Shown here piece after piece: positions 43,453-51,959 of a stretch of 64,000 nt of DNA; the stretch's first letter is position 1, and the number at the start of each line of letters is the position of its first letter. Position numbers and translations under genes: made by a program. The notes under the pieces are model-generated. The model made no database searches and was not told where the DNA came from. It was given only the letters and a program-made list of their open reading frames with translations. Source of the stretch: Emergencia timonensis (GTDB lineage: Bacteria > Bacillota > Clostridia > Peptostreptococcales > Anaerovoracaceae); contig NZ_FLKM01000008.1 in assembly GCF_900086585.1 (NCBI RefSeq), positions 2,012,041-2,076,040 on the forward strand. The letters are read 5' to 3'.

Positions 43453-43803
43453 ATGGACAAAGAATGTGAAGTACGATTAGAAAAGATCACGAAGGGGTTT
43501 CAGGAATGCCGAAGCGCTTTTACCGCAATCGGTGATGAGACGAGACAACTGATTCTGCTGGTACTTTTAGAGAGCGACCTGTCGGGCATCCGCGTTGGAG
43601 AAATTGCAGAGAAAGCCCATCTGACCAGGCCTTCCGTATCGCACCATCTGCAGATATTGAAGTCCGCCGGCATTGTCAACATGAGAAAAGAGGGAACCAA
43701 AAACTTCTATTATATCAGCGCAGATGAGACAAGGTGGAAAGCAATTGCGGATTTGATCAATCTAGTCAATGAAGGAGTCAGGCATATTGGAGATGTTCGA
43801 TAA
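43453..43803 (+). CDS. ArsR-family transcriptional regulator
   Basis: 116 aa. Winged helix: ETRQLILLVLLESDLSGIRVGEIAEKAHLTRPSVSHHLQILKSAGIVNMRKEG (key residues RPSVSHHLQILKSAGIV near 58-72). The usual ArsR metal box is not visible, so the signal may be redox or a small molecule. Likely controls the upstream nitroreductase operon. RBS GAGGTG. Confidence 0.88.
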   Translation: MDKECEVRLEKITKGFQECRSAFTAIGDETRQLILLVLLESDLSGIRVGEIAEKAHLTRPSVSHHLQILKSAGIVNMRKEGTKNFYYISADETRWKAIADLINLVNEGVRHIGDVR

Positions 43804-43811
43804 CTGGCCTC

Positions 43812-43858
43812 TTGACAATCTCGTCTAAAGTGCTATAATCAAAAAGCAAATGATTTGC
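43812..43858 (+). promoter_or_regulatory. Promoter with candidate Fur-family operator
   Basis: TTGACA (43812-43817) and TATAAT (43834-43839) with a 16-base spacer. The palindrome GCAAATGATTTGC (6-1-6) follows at 43846-43858, over the transcription start. TTGCAA words recur to 43880. The size and shape fit a Fur/Zur/PerR-type box and the operon ends with a Fur-family gene. Confidence 0.6.
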
Positions 43859-43906
43859 AAATTCTATTGAGTTGCAATTTGAACGATGACGAGCAAAGGA
43901 GAGTCC

Positions 43907-44761
43907 ATGCTGGAAGTGATTTTAGAGGCGCTGGTTGACAGCTTCAAGCTGCTTCCGTTTTTGTTCCTCACCTATTTAGTGATGGGTGTGCTGGAACATG
44001 CGGCCAGTGACCGTCCAAGAAAGTTAATACAGGAAGCCGGGAGAGTGGGTCCAATCTGGGGCGGACTGATCGGCGCTTTTCCGCAGTGTGGATTTTCTGC
44101 GGCAGCGTCCTACTTTTATATAGGCAGAGTCATTACCCTGGGCACCTTGATTTCTATCTACATGTCCACCTCTGATGAGATGCTGCCGATTTTGATTTCA
44201 GAAAAGGTGGCAGGGCTGACGATTTTAAAGATCATGGGCACAAAGGTCGTAATCGGTATGATCAGCGGTTTTCTGGTCGAACTTTTCTTCGGCTGGATGG
44301 CGCGGAGGAAGAAGCGGCCAAGGGATTTTGACGGGGAACCTCATAGCGGCCACTGTGACTGCGGCGCGGGAATTTTTGTCGAAGCGGCGCGGCATGCGCT
44401 GAAGGTATTTCTCTTTATCCTGATCGTATCACTGGCAATCGGCCTTTTGATCTACTTTGTCGGAGAGGAAAATATCTATTTGCTCTTTTCCAATGTGCCA
44501 GTTCTGGGAGAAGCAGTCGCCGGATTGGTCGGTCTGATTCCCAACTGTGCTGCATCGGTGGTCATCACACAGCTCTATCTTGACGGCATCATCAGTGCAG
44601 GTCCTATGATGAGCGGACTTCTTGTCAGCGCTGGCGTCGGGCTGCTGGTGCTGTTCAAAGAAAATACCCATCCGCGGGAAAGTCTGTCGATTGCGGCGAT
44701 TTTGTACGTGGTCAGCGTTGCCTGGGGCGTGCTGATTGAAATTCTGGGGATCACATTTTGA
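43907..44761 (+). CDS. ArsP_2-type permease (putative manganese/arsenic efflux protein)
   Basis: 284 aa from ATG 43907 (AAAGGAGAG upstream). About eight membrane segments in two halves. The first half has AFPQCGFSAAASYFYIGRV near 51-69 and the second NCAASVVITQLYLDG near 219-233, related repeats with a buried cysteine. A His/Cys-rich loop (HSGHCDCGAG near 145-154) lies between them, a likely metal site. Operon with a Fur-family regulator supports transition-metal export, but the metal is unknown. Confidence 0.8.
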   Translation: MLEVILEALVDSFKLLPFLFLTYLVMGVLEHAASDRPRKLIQEAGRVGPIWGGLIGAFPQCGFSAAASYFYIGRVITLGTLISIYMSTSDEMLPILISEKVAGLTILKIMGTKVVIGMISGFLVELFFGWMARRKKRPRDFDGEPHSGHCDCGAGIFVEAARHALKVFLFILIVSLAIGLLIYFVGEENIYLLFSNVPVLGEAVAGLVGLIPNCAASVVITQLYLDGIISAGPMMSGLLVSAGVGLLVLFKENTHPRESLSIAAILYVVSVAWGVLIEILGITF

Positions 44762-44782
44762 TGGATTTAAAAGGTAACAATT

Positions 44783-45211
44783 ATGGCAGTCAATGAATAT
44801 AAAACAAATAGCAGAATAAAGATTATGGAATACTTGATAGAAAGTAAAGAGCGGGCGGTCAGCGTCAGTGATATCGCAAGTCACATGAAAGAACAGCATT
44901 GTTCCGTCAATGTGACGACCATTTACAGATATTTAGATAAATTAGAGAAGGACGGCAACCTGATCAAATACGCTGCTGAGAAGGGCGACAAGACGACCTA
45001 TCAGTATGTGGAGAGAGAACACAAGTGTGATGAACACCTCCACCTCAAGTGCGTCAAGTGCGGCGCGGTGATTCATCTGGACTGCTGCTTTATGGCTGAA
45101 ATCTCTCGCCATATCGCGGAAGATCACGGTTTTGCCCTGCAGTGCAGGAATTCCGTCATCTACGGACTTTGCAGCCAATGCCAGAAAATGCAAAATAAAC
45201 AAAAAGTATGA
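44783..45211 (+). CDS. Fur-family metalloregulator
   Basis: 142 aa. Winged helix VNVTTIYRYLDKLEKDGNLIKY near 37-58; metal motif HKCDEHLHLKCVKCGAVIHLDC near 77-98, with the structural Zn cysteines CVKCG and CSQCQ near 132-136. Which subclass (Fur, Zur, Mur, PerR) cannot be told. It lies 21 bases after the permease and probably represses both genes through the palindrome at 43846. Confidence 0.9.
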   Translation: MAVNEYKTNSRIKIMEYLIESKERAVSVSDIASHMKEQHCSVNVTTIYRYLDKLEKDGNLIKYAAEKGDKTTYQYVEREHKCDEHLHLKCVKCGAVIHLDCCFMAEISRHIAEDHGFALQCRNSVIYGLCSQCQKMQNKQKV

Positions 45212-45240
45212 TTGACAAAATGGGCCTTTTCCGTTATTCT
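45212..45240 (+). promoter_or_regulatory. Promoter of the CorC-type transporter unit
   Basis: TTGACA (45212-45217), 17 bases, TATTCT (45235-45240). The transcript start near 45247 gives a leader of about 190 bases containing a small ORF and a terminator. Confidence 0.75.
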
Positions 45241-45280
45241 ATCTATCAATATATTGAAACAGAAAGGTGGGATTTGGTAC

Positions 45281-45346
45281 ATGGACGATGGCGACAGTGA
45301 TACAAGTAAAATGATAACTACTCCATGTAGTGTTATGGTGATATAG
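45281..45346 (+). CDS. Acidic leader peptide, 21 aa
   Basis: AAAGGTGG (45263-45270) precedes ATG 45281; the product is MDDGDSDTSKMITTPCSVMV plus Ile. Four of the first six residues after Met are Asp or Ser-Asp type. Acidic N-termini are known to destabilise translating ribosomes at low Mg2+, and the ORF ends directly before a terminator hairpin in front of a CorC-type (Mg2+/Co2+) transporter. A role as Mg2+-sensing attenuator is inferred. Confidence 0.6.
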   Translation: MDDGDSDTSKMITTPCSVMVI

Positions 45347-45390
45347 AGGTACCGTCTGTACAAACTTTGTGACAGACGATACCTTTTTGT
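45347..45390 (+). terminator. Attenuator-type terminator ahead of CorC-type gene
   Basis: AGGTA-C-CGTCTGT pairs with ACAGACG-A-TACCT, followed by TTTTTG. It starts at the base after the leader-peptide stop codon, so a ribosome at the end of the ORF would overlap the stem. A small ACTAC-TCCAT-GTAGT hairpin lies inside the ORF. Confidence 0.75.
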
Positions 45391-45437
45391 GTTTTTTTAG
45401 CTAAAATGCAGCATGATAATATATGGAGGATATAAAA

Positions 45438-46730
45438 ATGATTGGACCGATTATTTTACAGATTGTATTGATTTTCTTAAATGCGACCTTTGCCAGCGCA
45501 GAGATTGCAGTGATTTCTATGAATGATAATAAGTTGAAGCGGATGGCTGCCGAAGGTGATAAGCGGGCGGTGCGCCTTTCTGCACTGACTGCACAGCCAG
45601 CCAGATTCCTTGCTACCATACAGGTTGCCATTACTCTGGCAGGTCTTCTGGGCAGTGCTTTTGCTGCAGACAGTTTTGCCGGCCCATTGGTAGATGCCAT
45701 GATGAGTTGGGGCATCACTGTTCCAGCCAACGTCTTAAAATCCGTTTCCGTCATTCTGATTACCCTGATTCTGGCCTACTTCAATCTGGTTTTCGGCGAG
45801 CTGGTGCCGAAACGGATTGCCATGAAGAAAGCGGAATCTCTGGCACTGGGCATGTCGGGGCTGCTCCACGGCGTATCAAAGGTGTTCGCGCCGCTGGTGT
45901 TCCTATTGACGGTTTCTACCAATCTGATTCTCAGACTGCTGGGCATCGATCCCGATGAAAACGACGAGCAGGTGACGGAGGAAGAAATCAGAATGCTCTT
46001 GGTGGAGGGCAACCAGCAGGGAGTCATAGATCCTGATGAAAATGAGATCATCCAAAATGTCTTTGAATTTGACGACATTGCCGTTGAACAGATCTGTACC
46101 CATAGAGTTGATGTACTGGCGCTCAGTACGGAAGACACACTGCAGGAGTGGGAGAAGATCATCTATGACGGCAGACATACCTATTATCCGGTCTGCGGAG
46201 ACAGTATCGACGACATCCTGGGCGTTTTGGATACAAAGGATTATTTCAGAAGTGGAAAGAAGAATTTGGAAGACATCATGGAAAAAGCCGTTAAAAAAGC
46301 ATACTTCATACCGGAATCCATGAAAGCCAACGTTTTGTTTAGAAATATGCGCCAGAAAGGTGTCTACTTTGCCGTGGTCATCGACGAGTACGGCGGTTTG
46401 TCCGGCATTATTACCCTGCACGACCTGATGGAAGCGCTGGTTGGCGATCTCCACGACGAGGAAGAAGAAGAAAAACCGGAAGACATTCAAAAGATTGACG
46501 AAAACAAATGGCTGATCTACGGCTGTGCAGACATTGACGATGTCAGCGAGGAGCTGGCAGTCGACTTGCCTGTAGAGATTTATGATACCTTCGGCGGATT
46601 TATCTGCGGGCTGATCGCGGAGATTCCAGAGGATGGCAAAGGCTTTGCCATCGAGACAGAGAGCCTGGCCATCGAAGTGCACAGTGTGCAAAATCATAGA
46701 ATTGGCTCAGCCACCGTTGTGAAGAAATAG
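45438..46730 (+). CDS. HlyC/CorC-family transporter (CNNM-CBS)
   Basis: 430 aa from ATG 45438 (GGAGGAT upstream). CNNM/DUF21 membrane domain with about four segments (residues 1-180; FASAEIAVISMNDNKLKRMA and FGELVPKRIAMKKAE are typical). Tandem CBS domains lie near 200-330 (VDVLALSTEDTLQEW; VVIDEYGGLSGIITLHDLMEALVGD). A CorC_HlyC domain closes the protein. Members move or regulate Mg2+/Co2+. The leader peptide and attenuator upstream fit Mg2+ control. Confidence 0.9.
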   Translation: MIGPIILQIVLIFLNATFASAEIAVISMNDNKLKRMAAEGDKRAVRLSALTAQPARFLATIQVAITLAGLLGSAFAADSFAGPLVDAMMSWGITVPANVLKSVSVILITLILAYFNLVFGELVPKRIAMKKAESLALGMSGLLHGVSKVFAPLVFLLTVSTNLILRLLGIDPDENDEQVTEEEIRMLLVEGNQQGVIDPDENEIIQNVFEFDDIAVEQICTHRVDVLALSTEDTLQEWEKIIYDGRHTYYPVCGDSIDDILGVLDTKDYFRSGKKNLEDIMEKAVKKAYFIPESMKANVLFRNMRQKGVYFAVVIDEYGGLSGIITLHDLMEALVGDLHDEEEEEKPEDIQKIDENKWLIYGCADIDDVSEELAVDLPVEIYDTFGGFICGLIAEIPEDGKGFAIETESLAIEVHSVQNHRIGSATVVKK

Positions 46731-46889
46731 CGGAATTTTTTTTCTGTCGAAGAGACGGCTTTCTGTTGCGAGAGGATTGATTACATGATAGAATATTTGT
46801 ATCAGGCTAATGACGAGCGTAGGCGAAAACAGAACGTAGTGTTTGCGGTTGAATGATAACCAAAGACGACAGAAAGAGAGGTGCATCTT

Positions 46890-47441
46890 TTGTCGAAGGA
46901 AACAGAAATGATCTTAGAAGCGCTCAAGGATTTACAGGGTGGTATGACAGAGTTGAAACAAGAAATGTCAACTACGAAAACAGAGCTGCAGAAGGAAATA
47001 GCGAGTACGAGAACAGAGCTGCAGAAGGAGATGTCGACTACGAAAACAGAGCTTCAAGGGGAGATAGGCTCACTGAAAAAAGAGATGTCAGACACCAGAA
47101 CAGAGCTGCAAGGTGAGATAGGTTTATTGAAAAAAGAGATGACATTGGTGAAGGATGACATCACATCGATGAAAGGTGACATCAGTTCACTGAAAAATGA
47201 GACGACGTTGATGAAGAGTGAGATGACCTCATTGAAGAACCAGACTAAATCGATCAAGGTGATTCTTGAAAATGTAACGAACCGTCATCTCAAAACGATT
47301 GCAGAAGGGCATTGCGATTTGTCCAGAAAGCTGGATGAAGCCATCAAGGGAAATGTTGATGAAGAACAGCTTCTGGTTCGTGTCGGTCTGCTGGAAGATG
47401 ATGTAAGGTTACTAAAAGAAAAGGTAAATACAATTGCATAG
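46890..47441 (+). CDS. Coiled-coil repeat protein
   Basis: About 183 aa from TTG 46890 (GAGAGGTG upstream; a GTG at 46881 is also in frame). Residues 20-110 are almost entirely heptad-like, with repeated units such as TKTELQKEI, TRTELQKEM and TKTELQGEI followed by LKKEM/LKNE repeats. The matching DNA is internally repetitive, so unit number may vary between strains. The C-terminal globular part has LLVRVGLLEDDVRLLKEKV. No signal peptide. It resembles DUF-type coiled-coil proteins of Clostridia. Function unknown. Confidence 0.7.
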   Translation: MSKETEMILEALKDLQGGMTELKQEMSTTKTELQKEIASTRTELQKEMSTTKTELQGEIGSLKKEMSDTRTELQGEIGLLKKEMTLVKDDITSMKGDISSLKNETTLMKSEMTSLKNQTKSIKVILENVTNRHLKTIAEGHCDLSRKLDEAIKGNVDEEQLLVRVGLLEDDVRLLKEKVNTIA

Positions 47442-47622
47442 AAATGCAGGAAAAGTAAGCAGGGCAGTTCGCATTAAGCGGACTGCCTTTTACAGTCCGC
47501 AAAAAGTGACGGATTTCTATACAAATCGGCAGTTTTGACGTTTGCACTAGCAAAATCTCGGGTCTATAATAACGTTAAGTTTTAAAGATATTGTTAGATT
47601 TTGTGATTGGAGATAGTAGAAA

Positions 47623-48993
47623 ATGAACACTTTGAAACATAAGATAGAACGTACAGCCTTTGCGAAAGCCTTTGATGTGGCTTACGACAAAATGGGGAAA
47701 GACAGGCAGCACGAACTGAAAAAGATGTTCGACATGGCAAAGCCCTATATCGATCAAACTGACGTTGTCATCGACTATGAGAAGGCAGAAGAAATGATCA
47801 TGAACGAGGACGGCGCTCTCGTCAAATACATAGACCGATTTGTGGGGGAACTGGACAAAAATGTATTGAAGACGGCGGTATTGAACTTCGGATTTGAAGC
47901 CATGTTCTGTGGCACCAAGGTCATGGAAGATGCGCGTGAGAAGTACCAATGCAACGTGCCGTGGCTGATTTTGATGGATCCGACCAGTGCCTGCAATCTG
48001 CACTGCACCGGCTGCTGGGCAGCAGAGTACGGCAACAAATTGAACTTGTCCTTTGAGGATATGGACGATTTGATTGCACAGGGCAAGGAGCTGGGCATCT
48101 TTTTCTACATGTATACTGGCGGAGAGCCTTTGGTCAGGAAGGATGACCTGATCAAAATCTGTGAAAAACACAGAGACTGCGCATTTATCGCCTTTACCAA
48201 CGGAACGCTGGTAGACCAGGCGTTCTGCGACGATCTGAAGAGGGTGGGAAACCTCTACCTTGCCATCAGCCTGGAGGGATCAAAAGACGTCAACGACCAG
48301 AGAAGGGGCGAGGGTGTTTATCAGAAAGTTATGAGCGCCATGGATCTGCTGAAAGAAAACGGCTGCCTCTTCGGCACATCGATCTGCTATACCAGCAGCA
48401 ATTACGAGAAGGTTACTTCTGACGAGTTCATCCAAATGGAGATCGACAAAGGTGTCAAGTTCTCCATGTACTTCCACTATATGCCTGTGGGTAACGACGC
48501 TTCGCCGGATCTTCTGCCGACAAAGGAGAAGAGGATCTACATGTATCATCGCATCAGGGAGATCAGAAATATGATCAGCGGCAAAGGCTTGTTCTGCTTT
48601 GACTTCCAGAACGACGGCGAATATGTGGGCGGCTGTATCGCTGGAGGCAGGAACTACTTCCATATCAACGCAAACGGAGATGCGGAGCCGTGCGTATTCA
48701 TCCACTATTCCAATGCCAACATCAAAGAAAAGTCGCTGCTGGAGGTTCTGCATTCGCCGATCTTTATGGCTTATCACGACAGCCAGCCATTTAACGAGAA
48801 TCCGCTCAGGCCTTGTCCGATGCTGGAGAATCCGGACATTCTGCCACAGTTGGTTCGAGAGACGGGGGCAAAGTCCACAGATCTGCAATCGCCGGAAAGT
48901 GCAGACGACCTCTGCGCCAAGTGCCATCAGTATGCCGAAAGCTGGGGGCCTGAGGCTGACCGGCTTTGGAAGGCTTGCAGTAAGACAATCTAA
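47623..48993 (+). CDS. Radical SAM/SPASM-domain protein
   Basis: 456 aa. An N-terminal helical domain (about 1-110) is followed by the radical SAM motif CNLHCTGCW near residues 125-133, the SAM-binding YTGGEPLV near 166-173, and a C-terminal cysteine-rich (SPASM-like) end: GGCIAGGRN, CVFIHYS, CPMLENP and CAKCHQYAE. It is likely a maturase or cofactor enzyme. It lies just before a NifU-like and a GGGtGRT gene. Confidence 0.87.
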   Translation: MNTLKHKIERTAFAKAFDVAYDKMGKDRQHELKKMFDMAKPYIDQTDVVIDYEKAEEMIMNEDGALVKYIDRFVGELDKNVLKTAVLNFGFEAMFCGTKVMEDAREKYQCNVPWLILMDPTSACNLHCTGCWAAEYGNKLNLSFEDMDDLIAQGKELGIFFYMYTGGEPLVRKDDLIKICEKHRDCAFIAFTNGTLVDQAFCDDLKRVGNLYLAISLEGSKDVNDQRRGEGVYQKVMSAMDLLKENGCLFGTSICYTSSNYEKVTSDEFIQMEIDKGVKFSMYFHYMPVGNDASPDLLPTKEKRIYMYHRIREIRNMISGKGLFCFDFQNDGEYVGGCIAGGRNYFHINANGDAEPCVFIHYSNANIKEKSLLEVLHSPIFMAYHDSQPFNENPLRPCPMLENPDILPQLVRETGAKSTDLQSPESADDLCAKCHQYAESWGPEADRLWKACSKTI

Positions 48994-49129
48994 AAAGGGT
49001 ATTGATCATCAAAGGGCGGGCCTGCACGGATGCTTTCACAGATCGGGCTGACCGCCCCATTTTTACGTCTTGAATAAATGTCTGGCCGATGATATACTTA
49101 AAACCAACGACACTGAATGGAGGTAGAAG

Positions 49130-49822
49130 ATGATATACACAAAAGAAGTCGAGAACATGTGCATCGTCAATAGAGATGCAAATCATGGTCCTGCCCCGAT
49201 TCCCGAAGAGGGAAAATGGGTACAGGCGAAAGAGGTCAGCGATATTTCCGGTCTGACTCACGGCGTTGGCTGGTGTGCGCCACAGCAGGGCGCCTGCAAG
49301 CTGACCCTGAACGTGAAGGAGGGAATCATCCAGGAAGCTTTGATCGAAACCCTGGGATGTTCCGGCATGACACATTCTGCAGCGATGGCTGGAGAAATTC
49401 TCGTAGGTAAGACCATTATGGAGGCACTGAACACAGATCTGGTCTGTGATGCGATAAATACAGCGATGAGAGAGTTATTCCTGCAGATTGTATATGGCAG
49501 AAGCCAGTCTGCATTCTCTGAAGGAGGCCTTGCAGTAGGCGCTGGTCTTGAAGACTTGGGTAAGGGAACGAGAAGTCAGGTAGGAACGATCTATTCCACC
49601 GAGGCGAAAGGCCCTAGATATCTGGAACTGGCAGAAGGTTACATATTGGAAGAAGGTCTTGACGAGAACGACAGTATCATCGGCTACAAATATGTAAATT
49701 TGGGTAAGATGATGGATTTCATCAAAGACGGTGTAGATCCTATGGAAGCGATAGAGAAGGCCAGCGGAAAGTATGGCAGATTTGATGAAGCTGTCAAGAA
49801 AATCGATCCGCGGAAAGAATAG
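49130..49822 (+). CDS. NifU-like iron-sulfur scaffold protein
   Basis: 230 aa. The core fits a NifU/IscU-N fold: VGWCAPQQGACKLTLNV near 47-63, LGCSGMTHSAAMAGEILVGKTIMEAL near 78-103 (the GCSGM motif). The usual third cysteine pattern is altered. Homologues are found next to GGGtGRT proteins, as here with 12 bases of spacing. It may carry a cluster for the GGGtGRT partner. GGAGGTAGAAG precedes the start. Confidence 0.8.
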   Translation: MIYTKEVENMCIVNRDANHGPAPIPEEGKWVQAKEVSDISGLTHGVGWCAPQQGACKLTLNVKEGIIQEALIETLGCSGMTHSAAMAGEILVGKTIMEALNTDLVCDAINTAMRELFLQIVYGRSQSAFSEGGLAVGAGLEDLGKGTRSQVGTIYSTEAKGPRYLELAEGYILEEGLDENDSIIGYKYVNLGKMMDFIKDGVDPMEAIEKASGKYGRFDEAVKKIDPRKE

Positions 49823-49834
49823 GAGGCAGGCGAG

Positions 49835-50833
49835 ATGGAATTATTTGAAAACTATGACAGACGAATTGCCGGCATCGAAGCGGCTATGAAAAAATACGGC
49901 ATCAAGGACCTGGAAGAGGCGAGAAAGATGTGCATTGACAAAGGCTTTGACCCTTATACAATTGTAAAGGGCATCCAGCCCATCTGCTTTGAAGATGCTT
50001 GCTGGGCCTATGTTCTGGGAGCGGCCATCGCCATGAAGAAGGGCGCAGTCACTGCTGTAGAAGCGGCCAAGGCCATCGGCGAAGGCTTGCAGGCTTTCTG
50101 CATCGCAGGCTCTGTCGCTGATGACAGAAAGGTGGGTATCGGCCACGGGAACTTGGCCTCCATGCTGCTCAGCGAAGAGACGGAGTGCTTTGCATTTTTG
50201 GCTGGCCACGAGTCTTTTGCGGCAGCAGAAGGCGCTATCGGCATCGCAAATTCCGCTAACAAGGTGAGAACAAAACCGCTCCGCGTCATCCTCAACGGAC
50301 TGGGAAAGGACGCTGCTTTGATCATCTCCAGAATCAACGGATTTACCTACGTAAAGACGGACTTTGATTTCTACAGCGGAGAGCTGAAAATCGTCAGTGA
50401 GACGCCTTATTCCAAAGGCGACCGGGCAAAGGTAAAGTGTTATGGGGCTAACGACGTGAGAGAAGGCGTGGCCATCATGCACCACGAGAACGTAGACGTT
50501 TCCATTACGGGAAACTCCACCAACCCGACCAGATTCCAGCATCCTGTGGCAGGCACCTACAAAAAAGAAAGAGTGCTTGCTGGAAAGAAGTATTTCTCCG
50601 TAGCGTCAGGCGGCGGTACTGGAAGAACGCTGCACCCTGACAACATGGCAGCAGGACCATCCTCCTACGGTATGACAGACACCATGGGCAGGATGCACTC
50701 TGACGCCCAGTTCGCAGGATCTTCCTCTGTTCCGGCACATGTGGAAATGATGGGTTTCCTCGGCATGGGCAACAACCCGATGGTAGGCGCCAGCGTCGCT
50801 GTTGCGGTAGCAGTGCAGGAAGCCTTTCAATAA
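49835..50833 (+). CDS. GGGtGRT-family protein
   Basis: 332 aa. The name-giving motif is SVASGGGTGRTLHPD near residues 255-269. Other conserved parts: IGHGNLASMLLSEETECFAFLAGHESFAAAEGAIG near 105-140 (key GHGNLA..L...TECFAFLAGHESFAAAEGAIG) and NVDVSITGNSTNPTRFQHP. The family has no demonstrated activity. RBS AGGAGG; it is cotranscribed with the NifU-like gene. Confidence 0.9.
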   Translation: MELFENYDRRIAGIEAAMKKYGIKDLEEARKMCIDKGFDPYTIVKGIQPICFEDACWAYVLGAAIAMKKGAVTAVEAAKAIGEGLQAFCIAGSVADDRKVGIGHGNLASMLLSEETECFAFLAGHESFAAAEGAIGIANSANKVRTKPLRVILNGLGKDAALIISRINGFTYVKTDFDFYSGELKIVSETPYSKGDRAKVKCYGANDVREGVAIMHHENVDVSITGNSTNPTRFQHPVAGTYKKERVLAGKKYFSVASGGGTGRTLHPDNMAAGPSSYGMTDTMGRMHSDAQFAGSSSVPAHVEMMGFLGMGNNPMVGASVAVAVAVQEAFQ

Positions 50834-50868
50834 TTGAAAAATGCAGATTTTGTGAGTGGTAACCATCT

Positions 50869-51804
50869 ATGACATTATTACAATTACGATATGTCATTGC
50901 ATGTGTTGAAAATGGGACAATTGCAAAAGCGGCCCAGGCGATTTACACTTCTACCTCCAACTTGAGTCAATCGATCAGAGGTTTAGAAAGCGAAGTCGGA
51001 TTTGAGATTTTCCATCGCTCAAACAACGGGATTACTTTAACAGAAAAGGGCACTGTTTTCTTGGAGCATGCAATGAAGATTCAGTTGGAGATTGATACTA
51101 TTGCAAAGCTGAAAGAGGCAGAAACGGTCAATCGATTTTCCTGCACTTGTATGCATTTGCCATATTGCTATATGGCATTTGAATCTTTGTGCAGACATTA
51201 TGAAGAAAAAGATAATTATCTCCTCTCAATTGATGTGGCCTTTCTTCCTAAATGTATAGAAGCTGTACAAATGCATCTATCGGAAATTGCTGTAATTTCG
51301 ATGCCGGAAGTGATAGCCTCCATTGAATGCCAGAGGATTAAGGACCAAGGACTATCAATTCAAATGCTAGCTGAGCAGCATTTGAATATTAATCTGCGCG
51401 CAGATCATCCTGCACTTGCCGACAATACAGAGGGACAGTCCTTTGAATTATCAAAGCTTCATGATTATCCCTATGTCAGTTATCACAGTTCTGCTGATGA
51501 CGTGATTCATCCATTGGATTTCAGCCATCCAAGCTATTGCCCAACAGAAGCCTTCAATTCGAAAAAACAAATTACAGTTAATAATGTTGACTGGAAGGCT
51601 CGCTTAATTGGAAGCACCAACGCTTACGGCATTGGTACGACAGGTCCTGAACAATGGGCTGAGCAATATAACTGGAAGAGTATTCCGGTGGAAGGTGCAA
51701 GATCATTTCTATATTATGTATATTCTGATCGATATGAGCTCAGTGAACCTGCACATTATTTCATCAATTATTTATTGAAAATTTTAGAGAAAAATCCGAC
51801 ATAA
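50869..51804 (+). CDS. LysR-family transcriptional regulator
   Basis: 311 aa. The N-terminal HTH is LLQLRYVIACVENGTIAKAAQAIYTSTSNLSQSIRGLE (key AAQ..Y.S.SNLSQSI..LE near 20-43), then EIFHRSNNGITLTEKG. The effector domain starts near 90. It precedes the MFS-creatininase-DUF5058 genes and may regulate them. Its base composition is more AT-rich than the upstream genes. Confidence 0.88.
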   Translation: MTLLQLRYVIACVENGTIAKAAQAIYTSTSNLSQSIRGLESEVGFEIFHRSNNGITLTEKGTVFLEHAMKIQLEIDTIAKLKEAETVNRFSCTCMHLPYCYMAFESLCRHYEEKDNYLLSIDVAFLPKCIEAVQMHLSEIAVISMPEVIASIECQRIKDQGLSIQMLAEQHLNINLRADHPALADNTEGQSFELSKLHDYPYVSYHSSADDVIHPLDFSHPSYCPTEAFNSKKQITVNNVDWKARLIGSTNAYGIGTTGPEQWAEQYNWKSIPVEGARSFLYYVYSDRYELSEPAHYFINYLLKILEKNPT

Positions 51805-51807
51805 AAG

Positions 51808-51835
51808 ATAGCGGCCTTACGGGCCGCTATTTTTC
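51808..51835 (+). terminator. Terminator after LysR gene
   Basis: ATAGCGGCC pairs with GGCCGCTAT around TTACG, followed by TTTTT. Confidence 0.85.
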
Positions 51836-51959
51836 GTCCTAAAGTGTAAATCGCCTATGTTAAGTTTTTTCTAAAGGGGGGATAAAGAAAGCTATCACTT
51901 CTCAACTGCCAGCAACTGTGAGATAATTTAGAAAATAATTGACAAGGAGGACAAGTGAG

